A stretch of DNA of 64,000 nucleotides from Lepturacanthus savala (taxonomy: Eukaryota > Chordata > Actinopteri > Scombriformes > Trichiuridae): NCBI GenBank assembly GCA_030544235.1, contig CM060465.1, positions 14,641,988 to 14,705,987 of the forward strand. The letters are read 5' to 3'. The translations under genes and the position numbers were made by a program. Below are positions 12,521 through 50,465 of this stretch, piece by piece. The stretch's first letter is position 1. Every line of letters starts with the position of its first letter. The notes below the pieces were generated by a model that had not been told where the DNA came from, did no database searches, and was given only the letters and a program-made list of their open reading frames with translations.

Positions 12521-12734
12521 GGCTTGGGACTCCATTATACCACAATATCAATGAAGAGTGAAGGTGCTCTGTGGCAAATGTGTTTAAGTGCCATCACTCA
12601 TCCTTATAGTCACTACAATCCTATTTACTGTAAAAGACTCAGAGATGCAACTGTACTGACATATCAGAAAGTGTGATTGATTCACCAGATCCAATCGGGT
12701 GATTGATTGCACCTCAGTAGTAGACACCTAACTC

Positions 12735-12735
<1 letters not shown>

Positions 12736-12794
<59 letters not shown>
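12736..12794. repeat. (CA)n microsatellite
   Basis: About 29 CA units, unbroken, lying between the ugt gene and nptn. Confidence 0.95.
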
Positions 12795-12796
<2 letters not shown>

Positions 12797-12859
12797 AATG
12801 CATGACAGTGACTTAAATGCACTACAGCCATTTTCTACCTTTTTTTTTTTTTTACTTAA

Positions 12860-15800
12860 TATTACATTTTATATTTTAAATGTAAAAGACATTAACTCTG
12901 TAACATCTGCCTTTGGTTGGTAAGACATCTGACAGAAAAATCTAACTCTATCAGTCACTGTCATTGGCTCTGCATTGTTTCAGAGTATTTACCATAAAAG
13001 TCATAATATTGGCCAGGGACATTATTTACTTACACTAAGAAGGTGCATTAGATGTTGTATTTTAAACATATAGTGATGTAATAAATGGTATTTTTATAGT
13101 GCAGTTCAGTCTGGTATGTTGCACTTCAGTCTGATTGGCTGTGCAGGAAATAATTGCAGAAGTAGTCTCTTCCTAGTCAGTTGTGGTTACACTTCTCCGT
13201 TGCTACGAGTTCTATATGACGAGTTCTTGTAAAAGACCTGTGGCATTATTATGACTGCAACCTACAGCAGACAATGATCAGCATGCATTAGTTGAACCAT
13301 GCTAAATTGTCATACTCACTGTTACACAAAGCTGTACTTCTTTTATACACTTTACCAAATATGGTAAATGGATAAAATATCACATTTCTACTCTTTTTGA
13401 TCACTCAAAGAATGTCACAGATCGTCATATTCACAGTAAACATTTAATGAATGGATCTGGGCATACAAAAGCATGCTTTGTGACAGCACGCAAACAGGGA
13501 CATTTTAAAACAAATGGAAAAGCAGTTTGACAAGATTTAACCCTTTTTTAAAATCGTGCAATGAATCAAGAGAATGTGTTTTCTTGGAAAGAAACAACAT
13601 TAACAGTACAATTTAGTAAGTTCCCCCCCACACACACATTTTCCTTCAATAAAAACTTTAGAATCTATGAATATACAATCATATTTCATTTTAGAAGTTT
13701 AACTATATTGCAGAAGATGTCTCCTTCACAGTCAGAGGCATCATTTTTGTTAGTTGAATATTGAACCAGGTTAAAAAAAAAACAAACTGAAAAAAAACTA
13801 CTTCCTACTTTCAACAGACGAATGTGAAAACAGCCTTCAGTGAAGCTCAAACATTCACTGTAGGAACATAAAGACTTTAATTCATGTAATTAGCATCAAT
13901 AAATCTGATGAACTCTTTCATATTTATTTAATTTCTTTGACATAGCAATGTAGGTACTATGTTTAAAGATAGATGGGCCATTCTGAAATATTTGTTTCTG
14001 AGTATCAGAAGTCTGCCCATAGCAAGATTTGCACAGCAGATTGTTTGGCCACTAGAGGGCAGTAGAACTCCAAAATAAACCACCTAAAAGACAGCATCAC
14101 TTTCTCAAAGCTAATAAGCCTTCTGACACTGTGCACAAACAAAAACATATTTTTCTTGCCTGAGACACAATATCTATATGTACGAGTCATATGTTTTTTG
14201 GATGATTTTGCCATGGCGGTTAGTGCACACCATTACAGATACATTCTGTCAAAAGAAACAAATGGCCTGACCAGATTGTCATTACAGAGAGAGTATATTG
14301 GCCATCAAGGAAAATGATAGCCTGCCACACCACAGGAGGTAAAAGGCTGGACCAACATTTTTAGGATGGATTTTGATTCCTGCGTTGATGGATCACCGTA
14401 ATCAGCTGTAGCCACAAATAAAATGTTCTGTTTAGGATCTCAAAGTTGAACAAATTCCACATCCAGTATGTTCTCCACAAGAATCACAAAGGAGGCTTTA
14501 TCCAAACTCATCCTTGAGCCTGAGATCAGATGCTCTGATCCCATGATGAATTCTACAAACAAAGATGTAAAGAGACATAAAATATCTATGTGGTAAATAT
14601 TTATTGGGATCAAATATGGAATCAGAAGTATTGGAGAGTTGTTGCATTAGCCACTGAATCTCCCCAGCTGTGTTAATTATTGGAGAGCAGTTCATCCAAG
14701 GACTACTAATTATCGATACATTAAAGGAAGTAAAGATCTTAACTGTTTTTTTATTTAATTGCTGTAACCTATGTGTTGGTTTATGTTATTGATTTGTGCC
14801 ATGTTACCTTAACACACACAGACACACACACTTAAAACTCTGTGAAATCAATCTTTTTGCACAGATTGTAGGTTTTGCAGTAGGCGGCAGTAAAATGCTG
14901 TGCAGAGTTTTGAATACATTCTACAAAAATTGACAGCACCTGATTGCAACTTCAACATTGCTTAATGCCTTTCATTCATTCAAAATGTAAATATGATGGA
15001 ATTATTACACTACAATGGATTGAACTAATTAAAGTCAATATTATTAAGATTAATAATGACAATGTTGTTATGTATTTGTACATATTGAATAAATGTATAT
15101 TTGATTAGATAATACAAATAGTCTAATTAACTAATGAAACAAAACATGTAAAATTAAAAGCAGGCTACACAATGTAATATAAATCCTACAGACAAAAACC
15201 TTGAAAAAATACTCCTCTAAAAGAATTCTATTTTTTCTTTCCCACTGTCCTTGGGTTTAATTATTACTTGCATGTTTCTACACTGGGGTTTTCCCTTTGT
15301 TACCCTCTGTTTACCTCCGGAACTTTCACTGTCTTGATGTCTGAAACAAAAACGGGTTAATGAGTAGACGACTAAAATAATGATGTTATATGAATATATA
15401 GCTGTCTGTATGGTGACCATATTCCATATTCAAATTATATGACACAAAAAGTAGCTTTTCATTAAGCATTTCAAAACAATTTTGTTGTAAGGGTTAGTTC
15501 AGGAACAAGGTCAGATTGGTGTAGATGTGAGCCTGCCATTAGGCTATTTTCAATTAGTTCAAAGAGAAATAGGATTAAAAGTCTGCTTAAAGCCCAGGTG
15601 CGTGAGGTCAGGGCTTAGTCAGTCACAGAAACTGCTTGACCTTTGGCACAATTTAACGTCTCATAGCAGTTTGTTAAGCAGTGAGCACAGTTCACTGGTG
15701 AGGAAAAGGCCTATCACTGGTAACAAAGATGTTACCAGTGATACTAATTAAGGTTCAGCAGAGGCTTGGTTTCCAGTAACACAATAGCAGCAACGCTGAC

Positions 15801-16450
15801 TCTGTTTGTCATGAATGGAACAGAACCTAAGAGCACGTGTTTACCTATTATTTCAAGTCAGTATGGCCACCATGAAAAAAGTATATTTAATATCAATAGA
15901 CTTTATTGATGTGAAATAGTAGGATAAACAAATGATTATTACAGGAGCCCGTTGACATGGAAGTCCAGAGACGCCTCAGGACCATCGAGACCAGAACAAA
16001 TAAAAAACGAAAAAACAGTATCTATCAAAGAGCTGTTATGTTATGTTATTGAACTAAACACTGCACTCCAGACCTAACATTTCAATAGTTAAATGAAACA
16101 ATACACAGTGCATTACACTGTAGCACAATTTCTTTTGTCTTATAAATCTGCGGCATATTTATTTAATTTCATGTATTGTTTCTATTCATTGTTGCATTTT
16201 AATTTCTATTTGTTGTTTGTCTTTATTGCTTCTTAAATTGCACTGAATATGAGAACTACCTTAATATCCTCGTACTTCTCTGTGCAACGCTTAATAAAGA
16301 TGATTGATTCTGATGAGGCTGATGATTCACAGCTTTAACTCTTATCAAGATATTTTTTAAAAATAATGAATCTATTCTTCAATCAAGCTAACCTGGCTGA
16401 AAAAAATGTGGATTTTAATATTTGTATTCTTACATTTCGTCGGTATATGA
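12860..16450. other. intergenic region, no gene recognised
   Basis: AT-rich sequence between the ugt gene and nptn. Frames here are short and lack recognisable domains. The only structured item I found is the hairpin at 15712-15743. No tRNA, conserved microRNA or transposase fragment was recognised. Confidence 0.6.
15712..15743. repeat. perfect hairpin, 13-bp stem and 6-nt loop
   Basis: tatcactggtaac, then loop aaagat, then gttaccagtgata. The arms are exact reverse complements. There is no U-run after it and no gene beside it, so it is not a bacterial-type terminator. Role unknown. Confidence 0.9.
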
Positions 16451-16788
16451 CTAAACCACGGACTACTGACCATCTTGCTCCTTCATAATTGATTTCCGCT
16501 CCAGTTTATGATAGGATGCCATACGATGCGCAAGATATCGCGAGATTAGACGCGTAGGTTAAAAAAAAGGTGGTTCCTTTGATGCGCCGGGCTGCCAGCA
16601 GTGAGCTGCACAGGTAGACAGCAGCAGTGCTGTGGCTTCCCGCTAGTCTACCTAGCGACACTTCCCTCTTTGCGTGATACGACCGGAGCGTGTGGAGGCG
16701 CGAGCCTCGGTGATACCGCACCATCATCATATCATCACAGGTCACCTTATAACGCTCTGCTACCGGCGTCTGGCTGCCGTCTCCGAAG

Positions 16789-28832
<12,044 letters not shown>

Positions 28833-30120
28833 GCAGCCCATCTGCTGAGTAAGTATTAAATTATTAAAAGGCAGAAACTGTCAGCCTGACAATAAATATG
28901 TATGACAGGCCTGTGGCCACAATTCCACTATTTGAAATTCCCATTTGAAGCTGTTGTCAACCAAAATAAGACTACAGTTAGATGGGACTAATGAGTTGAA
29001 TTTCCATTTTATTTGCAGGCTACATTCCACATGTATTGACCATATGAAGGTAAACAAGAATGGAATCCATATTGATTGTTAATAGGATGCATCTGCCATT
29101 AAACGTGTGGTTGTGGAGGAGTTAAAAGGCATGCCTTATGATTTTATTGTGGAGAATGTGAGGCCCGGAGATACTCGATCATTATGGAATTGTTGACATT
29201 ATAACCATTGTTGCTGCATGCAGTTGTAGATGTTTATGATTTACCTCCTCTTATCTAATAATTTCACATTTTTACTACTTCTACAGTAATGCATGCAAGA
29301 TGTTAACCTTCTGTTTGATACAGAATTGGCTTTTTCTTTTGTTCTTTTCTCTGAGAGTGGCTTCATGTAGATAATCTGTACTGTGTTCTTGAGGAAAAAC
29401 AAAAACTCTGCAATGTAAAAGAAAATGCTGCCACAATCTGGTATGACAGTTGTGTACAGTTTTATCATTCCACTGCATACTGTTTTCTAAGTTTGATCAT
29501 TTTATCAGATGAGTACTAGTACATTTTAAGGGCTTTGCAATGTCCCTCTGAATTTGGTTAAGGTTGACTTTAGCCTACTGTATGTATGTACTGTATGTAT
29601 TAAATCACTATAACAGTATGTATCAGATCACCATCAACAAAGATTATTCATATTATATAATGCACTTAAATGTTGAGAATAACAAAAAACCTGTATAAAC
29701 CTACTTTAGGAAATCTGTACTATCATTCTAAGTAATCATTCTATATTGTTTTATAATTGTGTATTGTACAGCATGGCTATTCTATGCAATTATTATTCAT
29801 ATCAATATATTGAAAATCATTGCAGCTTCTGATTTCTCTGTGACAAAGCTTTAAACTATAGTAGGATCACCGTAGAGCGTTGATGGCATACTACACGGCT
29901 GCATGAGTTCTCTACAGCTGACGTGGGGAGGAGGCGAACGAAGGCCCACGTCAGGACTGACACATGTGAAGCAATCCCAAGACCCCGAGTCATTTTTAAG
30001 AATAAATATCTCAAAAAAGAAAGTGTTTGTTGAGCCGGTTTCTTTGAAAATCACATAAATGCAGCACACATGATGACTGGTGGAAATGCAGAAAAAAATA
30101 AAGCTTACAGAGAACAGCAC
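28833..30120 (+). other. nptn: probable nptn 3' UTR
   Basis: Follows the stop codon. A donor-like ga|gtaagt near 28848-28854 and an acceptor-like tatttgcag ending at 29019 suggest a possible 3' UTR intron. AATAAA at 30098-30103 is a plausible end. These are sequence signals only; transcript data would be needed to fix the end. Confidence 0.4.
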
Positions 30121-33100
30121 CATCTAGTGAGATTTTGAAAAGATTGCACCACACGGGAGGAACATGAAGGTTACAGTTTCTCTCTATTGTACACACACAT
30201 AGTTATGTGTGTCTACACACATATAAAATAATTCACAATTCTGAAAACATGAAGCTCCCATATCAACAGTGTAACTAAAAACTCCAGATCACTAATCATA
30301 TCATTTAGCATAGTGGCATAGTGGTTTCACTTGGAAACCACTGGCCTTCAAAACAAAGAACCCTGATTGCCAATCAGTAAAACCCTTTAATTATGTGTCC
30401 AAGCATGAAATAGTCAGTTGACCTCAACTGTGTTGATGGCAAAGCATCATAGAGGAACACTGAGGAAAAATAGGACTTATTTGTGTTTTTTCTGGACATA
30501 TGAAAAGCATTTTGTTGCCCTAACCTTTTGTATTTGTACACCAATTCATTATTATATCCCCAGATTGGCATTTTCTTACTGTAGTGTTTCTCATTTTTTC
30601 AGATTTTTACAATAATTTGGCCAAATTGGGGAAACATTTGTGTCAGAACTTCTACCAGTGTTTCAGTACCAACTGTTTACAGTCTGACTGTAAAGCTTGT
30701 TGCAGGTTTAGCCCAATTGTAGCTCAATGAAGAGACAAATATGCATTGCATGATACAATGATTGTTTCAATGTAATATCTGTAGGATCACATTATTGGAA
30801 TTAAAGATTACAGCAGTATTTATACTGTATGAACCATACAATTCTATTATATATTGAACAAAAACTTCAGAAATGGAATCCTACTACAAGATTTCATACA
30901 TTTGAATATGTACTGGGCCTCATGAAGCCAAAACATAGATCAGCATAATTCTGATGATGGATTTACCACACCAGAATTCAGTTTTTGATGCTCTGAAAGA
31001 GAGTTTTATATGATAATTGTCTATTTTGAGAGAGAGAGAGAGAGCACGTGGTTTTGAGTGCAGGTCTTTATTTTGCAAGAGATTTCTGAAAATGTGGTTA
31101 AAAGGGAAAAGTCTTGATTCAAAATCAAAGCCTGATAGAAATCATCAGTTAAGACTCATATCTATAAGGCAGACGTTTTAAACAGAGAAAAACGATGTCT
31201 GCCTTTTTTCTACTTTTCATTGTATGATGAAGTTCCAAACTGGATGCGAAAATACGAGGGAAAAACATGCAGGATGAAAGTGTATTTTCTATTCAGATTT
31301 ATGAATAAGTGGAGTGAAAAGTCTATTAAAATAGTGACAAACATACAAAATGTGCATGGTTTTAAGTGCAGCTGTCATCTGCAAATGAAGCCCAATATTA
31401 TGTTGGCAACTGATTGGTTTCTGTTCATAAGATTTATTATTATTGTTATTAAACTCTGTACTATACAGTGTCTGTATTGTTACTGACTGTGGACTAATTT
31501 AAACAATTTTATGATTTTACACAGACATTTAATAAACATGTCACACTTTTTTGTGTGTGTGTTTAGCTTTTGAACAGCAGTGGGCAGCACAGTCAACACA
31601 TAGCGAGAAAATTTCAGCAGAAAAGAAGTTGCACCAGTGCATCAAAGGGGGGCGCTGTTTTATTATAGTATGCCTCCCGACTGATAGTGTCAGTGTCAAG
31701 GTCTCATGCAATTTTCCTACAGCTTTACAGTTATAATTACAGGCTATAGAGAATAACGAAATATTGTACTGTCTTTTCCTGCCTGTGGGTCTGTTAATTG
31801 TCTGGACCTGATTCCCTGAAATATATTGTCATGTCCTGGATTAATAGTGGGATTCAAAAAGCAATAAACAACTGTCCCATTCTAGAAAAGAGACATCTGG
31901 GACTTTGTGAACTCTGGGGGGAAAAAAAGCAAACCGATTGAAACGGAACACAACTTTTGACAAAAAATGATTTGCAGTCCTTTGTCTGTGTGGATTAATC
32001 TCTTATGTGCAGAAGGTGAGGTTCAAATCCATCTGATGGACTAGTTCTAGTGCAGTGGATTGTATTCAGGAACAAATGCAGGCATTTGAATTAAAGTTTG
32101 TTGAAGCAATATTTAGTTTGAATTGGATATAATTCACTTATACAGTAGTAACCTTGATTGTTTACTACTTTAATACTACTTTATTACTCACTTCCTCGGC
32201 TTCAACTTCTAATTTTAGTATTAGAAGTTATAATTTTTGAAGTAAATTGGACCAGCTATTCTCCTTTTAAACTTACTTGAGGGGGTTGAAACCACTTTGT
32301 TCATGACCGCATTGGTTACTTCCATTTGTGATACCATTTGTTGAAATGTAAAATCGACACCTTTACATGACAGTTTTACTCAAACCCACATGAACAGTTT
32401 AAATAGGAAGAGACAGAAACAACAAAGCAGTTTTACTGCCCACAAATACAATCAGGAGTGACTGTACAGGGCCCTGATTAAGGCACATTGTGAAATCCTA
32501 ATCTGGTCAGTTTGTGATAAAGACACACAAAATTTTAAAGTGCTGACGCAAATATCAGGATACTGGCTGATGGAAAGAGACTCCAGTAAAAAAGAAACAG
32601 GATGATAAGCAGTGAGTTTCAAATATCCTGAAAACTAATTGTTGGCATTACTGTCATGAAATTGCTGCTATTATTTAGTTTAGTGTATTGAGGTCTGCAC
32701 TGAATACAGTTTAGTTCAACCAGCTATCCAAATTGGCCAAATTAATTTGCTAGGTTGGTCTGTACCAGGGAGGTTTTTATGACTGAAAATGTCTTCAGGG
32801 AATAGAAATAACACTGAACATAATCATTTTCCTGCCATAATGTGGCCAAACAGGTTGTAGGGCAACAAAGCCTAATATTTTAGTTTAAAACCCCACATTT
32901 AGTGCTAAAATTTCGATTGGAGGCCCTTTTGACTCCTCTTCACTGCATGTTGTAGCTTTGACAGCTGTGCAAAAAAATACGTAATCGTAAGCAAACTAAT
33001 GTATAATAACATGTTTGAGCCCCTGCTGAATTATATCAAGACAGTGAGAAATCTCTTACATGGTGAGGGCTGATGGATATTTGTCCAATGTTGCTGTTAA

Positions 33101-33160
33101 AATGGTTTTGCAATTGAATGAACAACTGTATTAAATATAATACATAATACATACATGAAT
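30120..33160. other. intergenic region, no gene recognised
   Basis: AT-rich sequence between nptn and hcn4. It contains a short (GA)n run at about 31029-31046 and a lone tRNA B-box-like ggttcaaatcc at about 32010. No gene was recognised. Confidence 0.6.
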
Positions 33161-33166
33161 ATATAT

Positions 33167-33651
33167 ATTGTTTTGCTTAGTTTACTCTTAATAAGGACAA
33201 TCACAAATTGGTAACATCCATATTTTATCATTTTTATGCATGAAGACAGGAGTTATTCTAGGATCAGAGGTTTAGAGGTGCTGAGAACCCAGAAAGCTGC
33301 CCAGCCAGGTGCTGTAAATTTCAGTTTTGTACATTTTAACACAATTTCATTCCCACAATTTTGGGAAAATCTGTGGCTAAACAATCAAATCTGATAAAGG
33401 TTATTTAAATGCTGAGCCACATTAAGGGAAGTGGAATGGATGGGTATCCTAGTAGAAATCTTAATCCTATCTGCATAAAGAACTCATTTTGATCCTCAAC
33501 ATACACATAAACAACATTTACTTTACTTGAATAAACAATTGTGTTGGCCTGTAAATTACTATTGTTTTTTTTTTTTGCCTTATTTGTCCTTCATAAGGAA
33601 AATCGCAATTTGGTAACACCCACAATCTTATCTCCTTTATCCATGAAAACC
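33167..33651 (+). repeat. pair of about 80-bp direct repeats around the hAT-like copy
   Basis: The copy at 33167-33247 (aataaggacaatcacaaatt, then ggtaacatcca) recurs at 33560-33651 (ataaggaaaatcgcaatttg, then gtaacaccca). They bracket the 33247-33480 element. They are far too long for a hAT target duplication, so a local segmental duplication is more likely. Confidence 0.7.
33247..33480. mobile_element. hAT-like non-autonomous repeat, copy 1
   Basis: Begins caggagttattctaggatca and parallels the copy at 50466-50720 over about 230 bp. Shared blocks include ggatcagaggttta, tttgtacatttta, caaatctgat and ttatttaaat.ctgagccaca. The CAGGGGCG-like terminus of copy 2 resembles hAT ends. No transposase frame is present. 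Confidence 0.6.
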
Positions 33652-34380
33652 TGATTGTCTGGGCATCTCCGTCGCTTTCTCTGAACTACACTGGACTATC
33701 AACTCCAAGGCTGGGTCGCATCCTTGAATCCTCCTCTCCCGGTCTCCGGTTGTCCTGACTGGGGCGGGGGGGTGAGCGCGTGTGCCATCCGCGGCTCCTA
33801 TGGCAACCTGATAGATTAGCTCCATCGATATTCACGTTATTAGACAGCGGAGAGGAGGGTGATGGATCAGTGATGTCAGGCGGCGCTCTGTTGAATCGCC
33901 GGTGAGCCGCCTATACGTGCGTGTGTGTCATCACCTTGCACTGACAAGAGAGCTGGGATATTTTGTGGAGGTGGAGATCATGCTTTGTCATTGAGGAGCG
34001 CAGCAGCAGCAGCATTATTCTCCCACTCCGGCACGTCCGACGCTCAGCATGCTGCATCCTGATGCGCTCTCGTCTGCACGCTGCGAGGTTCACACCTGGA
34101 TTTACACGATTTCCCCCCCTCGTGTTCAGGCGCGTTTTTTTCCTTTACACGATCACGTCGGACCGAAGCGGCCAAGCAGCCTGTTGTTGACGCATCTCAA
34201 TGTTTGAATCCGGTGAGGGAGGCACGTCCCAAGTGTCAAATAAGATACGACCCGTCCTGCGGATGCGCCGTCACTGTTTTGCCTCCAGTTGCACCCCCAA
34301 GTGCACGAGATTCATGATTCATCCCCGTGTGTTTACGGGCTAGAGCGCATTGTTCTCCTTTCTTTTTTTCTTCCAAAAAA
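33640..34380 (+). promoter_or_regulatory. hcn4: CpG-rich 5' region of hcn4
   Basis: Marked rise in CG dinucleotides (for example 33765-33910 and 34020-34270) directly before the hcn4 ATG, against an AT-rich background. This is consistent with a CpG-island-like promoter and 5' UTR. No TATA box was recognised and the start site is unknown. Confidence 0.5.
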
Positions 34381-46300
<11,920 letters not shown>

Positions 46301-48140
46301 GGTTCAGACACACCCTCCTTGCCTGAACACATAGAGATAACCTCCTCCTCGGCTTAACTTTAACCACTACTTGTCTTTTTTTTTTTTTTTTAAGGAGGGT
46401 GTGATATTCTAATCATATGGGAGGTCAGTGGTTTCGTTTTTAATCAGAATGAATGGGTTACAGATAAAAATGGACAATAATGGATATTTTTTTCTACAGA
46501 ATACAGCTTCTTTGAATATAGTAATAAAATCTAAAACCTATTGATGGGTGTATATAGCACCTCATAAAAATATCAGTTGTTATATGTATTATATTATAAC
46601 CACATGCTGTGATTTGTTATGTTTGTTTAACCCCTAACCCTTATTGCCCAGGCAATTTTGTGTGACCTTTTAGCTTCACTTGTTTGAAAATTTTCAACAA
46701 CTATCCAGTTATGATTGAAACCAAAAATGACTGTCCTTTTTATATCCTTTCCCACTACTGAGTGCGTGAATGCAAAGTTTCCCTTAAGAGGTTCGAGGAG
46801 ACAGAATGTGCACTTTGCTCATTTCAGAGATGACCTGACGCTAGGGGTTCCACGATGGCACGTCTTCCAAGATAGTGTTTCAGCAATATTGCACACCCAA
46901 ACGGGTCACACAAACCAGTTAACGTTCAAATAACTGAAGTAATGAATGTAATGTTTGTTTGTCCAAGTGGGAGAGAAGCGGGATTCATTTCAACGTGTGT
47001 CAAACATGAAGATTTCTGTAGAGGAGCCAGTGAAGAAGAAACACAAAATCGCACACTTACCCATGTTCATTCCTCCACAACCGCTCTGGCACATGTTGAG
47101 CCGCCCGACTCACACCAACTAATTCCAGTGTGTGTAACTTTAGTACTGAACATACACCTGAGCCAAGGTTCCTGTGCCATTAGCATAGTATGCAATAATC
47201 TGTTTTTATTGTTTTTTGGTTTTGGAATATAAAGGTAGTGTGAATCGAACACTTACAGTGAGATTCTGTTTTTAGTTAGTACAGATCAAAACAAGGGAAT
47301 CGTTTTTAAAAGGAGAAACAAAAAGCAATTGTGGATAATCAAACATCTTGAAACCAGCGATGCACTAAGATTGATGTAAATGTTTCTTGCACCAGTCAAA
47401 GGGCTAAAAGCAGTTACTTGGACATGTGGTTAACAAGAAAACCCTGATGGGTCATATTGCTGCATATCTATCTTTCATTACATTGTATCAATACATTGAT
47501 TGTAAAATTTGACATCTGTCACTGAACAGTTGCTGCTTTGTGATGCTATGCTGAACCAATAAGACTTGTGTCACTGACTGCTTTTTTTTCTTTTTTTTTA
47601 AAGAAAAAAAAATCTCAAATCGTTCTACTTGTTAATAAGTTAATGTGTTTAGATGATTTTTTTCTGGACCTCTAGACCTGCAGAGGGCAACAAACTGTAT
47701 GAGTAGCAACGGGCTGGTCACCAGGTCAAACCATCGGAGGATCCAGTCCACTGGCTTTAGCTGCCTGGTTACTGAACCTGAGCCGGAGGTTTGCCGTGAC
47801 TCTGCCCCTTTTCCAGGGAAGAGAGATGCTATCAGTCACTAGCCAGTCACTGCCAATGGGCTCGATCAATCCCTCATTACTATTCTTCTCCGACCTCACG
47901 CCACCGCACCACCTGCCAGAGGCATCAGCTCGGAGCTAGTGTGAGGTTACTTTGAGTGCACTCAACTTTACGGTGTGTTGGTGTGTGCAGGAAGGAGAAA
48001 GAGGTGTCGGTCATTCATCTACTTCTATATTTATTTTTCATTATGCTGCCTTTTAACTACCAAATCTGTGAATTCCATCACCCTATGTATGTTAGACATA
48101 TTTTATTTTAGCTACTGAATTCAATGCAATAAAATAACAT
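46301..48140 (+). other. hcn4: probable hcn4 3' UTR
   Basis: Follows the hcn4 stop. AATAAA-type signals lie near 46524 (aataaaatct) and near 48128 (aataaaataac). The sequence between them lacks recognised repeats, so a long UTR is possible. The true end is not determined. Confidence 0.4.
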
Positions 48141-49361
48141 ATGGTCAACGATGCTTCTCCCTAGCTTTTGATTTCTGAGAATCTGATAAAATGCTCTTCA
48201 AGTTTCAGACTTTAAGCCGGATCATGAGTTGAAAACAGCACAGTGCTGTTCCGTGCCAGCATCCAAAAAAGCCAGCAGTATAATCTTAGAGATATCTGAT
48301 TTAGAAAGAAAATGATCTGATGTGTTCATGGAGTAATAATTGCTAGATTAGTGGAGCTGATGTGCGTAGATTAATCCAGCACAAGCTTTTTTTCCTTGAA
48401 GTGAAGCTGCCAGGTCGATCAGAATCTGACAAAACTGCCCTCATTCATGTCGTCCTGAAGTCGACAGGAAGTGGACAGAGATGAGGTTTTTATTGAGTCT
48501 AATAACCTGACAAGTTGGTCTAATTTTTAAATATGTTAAATGTTATAATAGTAATCTATAATAGTTGTAGGATTCCATATTGGTTTTGTTGTTTTTATTC
48601 AAGTCCAAAATACTTCCATTGATAGACTACCATCAATGTGCATGAACAATACTGGGTAAAAATCGCAGACGCCAGTACAGGCCACTCATAATGAGACATT
48701 ATGAAATAAATTATTATATGAATAAATATAGATAACCTACAATGGAACCAAAAAAAAGTTTTTTTTGGAAACTGCTCATTATCATGAAACATTATTTTGT
48801 CTTTGGAGCCAATAATATATTAACTATAATTAATGTAATAACAGACAAGAACATGCACATTTCCATTCTTAAAGTACAAATATATGTAGATGATGTAACA
48901 ACTGGCCAAAAATGTAATAAAATGTGTGAACCAATAACTTTAGAACTTTTTGAACACAATGTAAAAGGTTATTACATCATTGACTGTCTATTACATTATT
49001 AGCTTAGTAACAAAAATAAATCATAAAAATGTAATAACTGGGGCCGATGATGTGATAATATACTTATATGACTTCATTCAAGTTTTATTTGTTGGCTATA
49101 CAGTGAGTGAATTATGACTATATATTTGTTTGTGGTACTTATCACCAGCCTTCTTCTTCTCCTTACCCAGCTGAGTATCAAATGCACATGTTTGCAAACA
49201 CAGAAAATCAATTTCATGTCACATTATATGAAATCTTTACCTCTTTGACATTGCCTTGTCCTCGATTACAGTGACCACCATTTCTCTTCAGGATAAATGT
49301 AAACTTTAATTAAACATATTTAAATCACTTTTTTAAGCATACTCTTTCAACCACATTATGT

Positions 49362-49363
<2 letters not shown>

Positions 49364-49411
<48 letters not shown>

Positions 49412-49415
49412 CTAT
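49364..49415. repeat. compound (TC)n(TATC)n microsatellite
   Basis: About 15 TC units followed by about six TATC units. Confidence 0.95.
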
Positions 49416-50381
49416 GTGAATATATATCAAACTTGTCTGTTAAAGTACTACATGAAATTGTTTCACCAAATTAGAATCTTTTCCATACTTTCACCTCTTG
49501 CTGTTTGGATACGGTCATGACAGCCAAAAAGTGTAAATTGTTCACTTTTGAAGTGTGTATTTTCTTTTGCAGTCCCCATAATTAACCACTAGATGGCTAG
49601 TGATTGACAAATCATCCCTCATGTGACTAGAGGTTAGTTTTTTCCTGTCTTCCTTATCACATGTTGAAAAGTGATTTAATTACATTAAGTAAACCTTAAC
49701 TTTATTTAGTTAAGATTCATGCACATACAGTATATAGACGCTCACCAACAAATCCCAATTAATACAGTTATGTGTTGTTTAAACCACTAAGAGCCAAGTG
49801 TTATAAATATGTTTGTTGAAATACTATATGTAAAGAGATGTAACCTGTCTTTTGCTCTTTAATTTCAACTGTCCAGGCTGTATGTTAGGTCATGTAATGC
49901 CTTCACTTTGGCATTTAGTGATGTATGCCTGGTCACGCTCTTCAGTTTCTGAGTAAAACTGAACCCAAACACACAATCACATGCAAAATTGAATGTTTCT
50001 TAAAACCCATAGTACTCAATTAAATTAACCTGCACCTTCTGTAGTTTCTCAGGACCAGAGCTTAACACCACAGCACCACTTAAACAGAATGAAGCTTACT
50101 TCTTAAGACCGTTTCACGACTTTTTAAGATCTGGAACACTGGAAATACCAAATAAATTCTAAGCAAACACTTTCCTCATGTCCTATATCATTTGGGTTTG
50201 TATAGGACATAGAGAGTTGAGATGAGATCTCTGATCTGATACTTCCAGGTTAGGGAATATTCCCTCACCCCACGCTGAAACCGGTAGGCTGTTAATTGAT
50301 CTGGTCTTTGTGTAACTTCACTCTATTACACTACTACAGTACAGAGCCAGTCTTCTTTACCTGTGATTTAGTGCCAGACCG

Positions 50382-50405
50382 ATGCTGCTGCTGCTGCTGC
50401 TGCTT
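50382..50405. repeat. (CTG)n run
   Basis: About seven CTG triplets (gatgctgctgctgctgctgc), outside any gene model. Confidence 0.9.
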
Positions 50406-50465
50406 TGCCAGGATCGATGTAACAACGTTGTTAGGGTGACATGTTTTTTTTTTTCACTTAACCTC

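Noticed and set aside
32005..32025. tRNA B-box-like ggttcaaatcc
   Set aside because: No A box, acceptor stem or cloverleaf can be folded around it, so it is at most a relic of a tRNA-derived repeat.
34327..34380. Upstream extension of the hcn4 frame beginning with GTG
   Set aside because: There is no ATG in the extension. The ATG at 34381 has a good context and gives the family-typical N-terminus.
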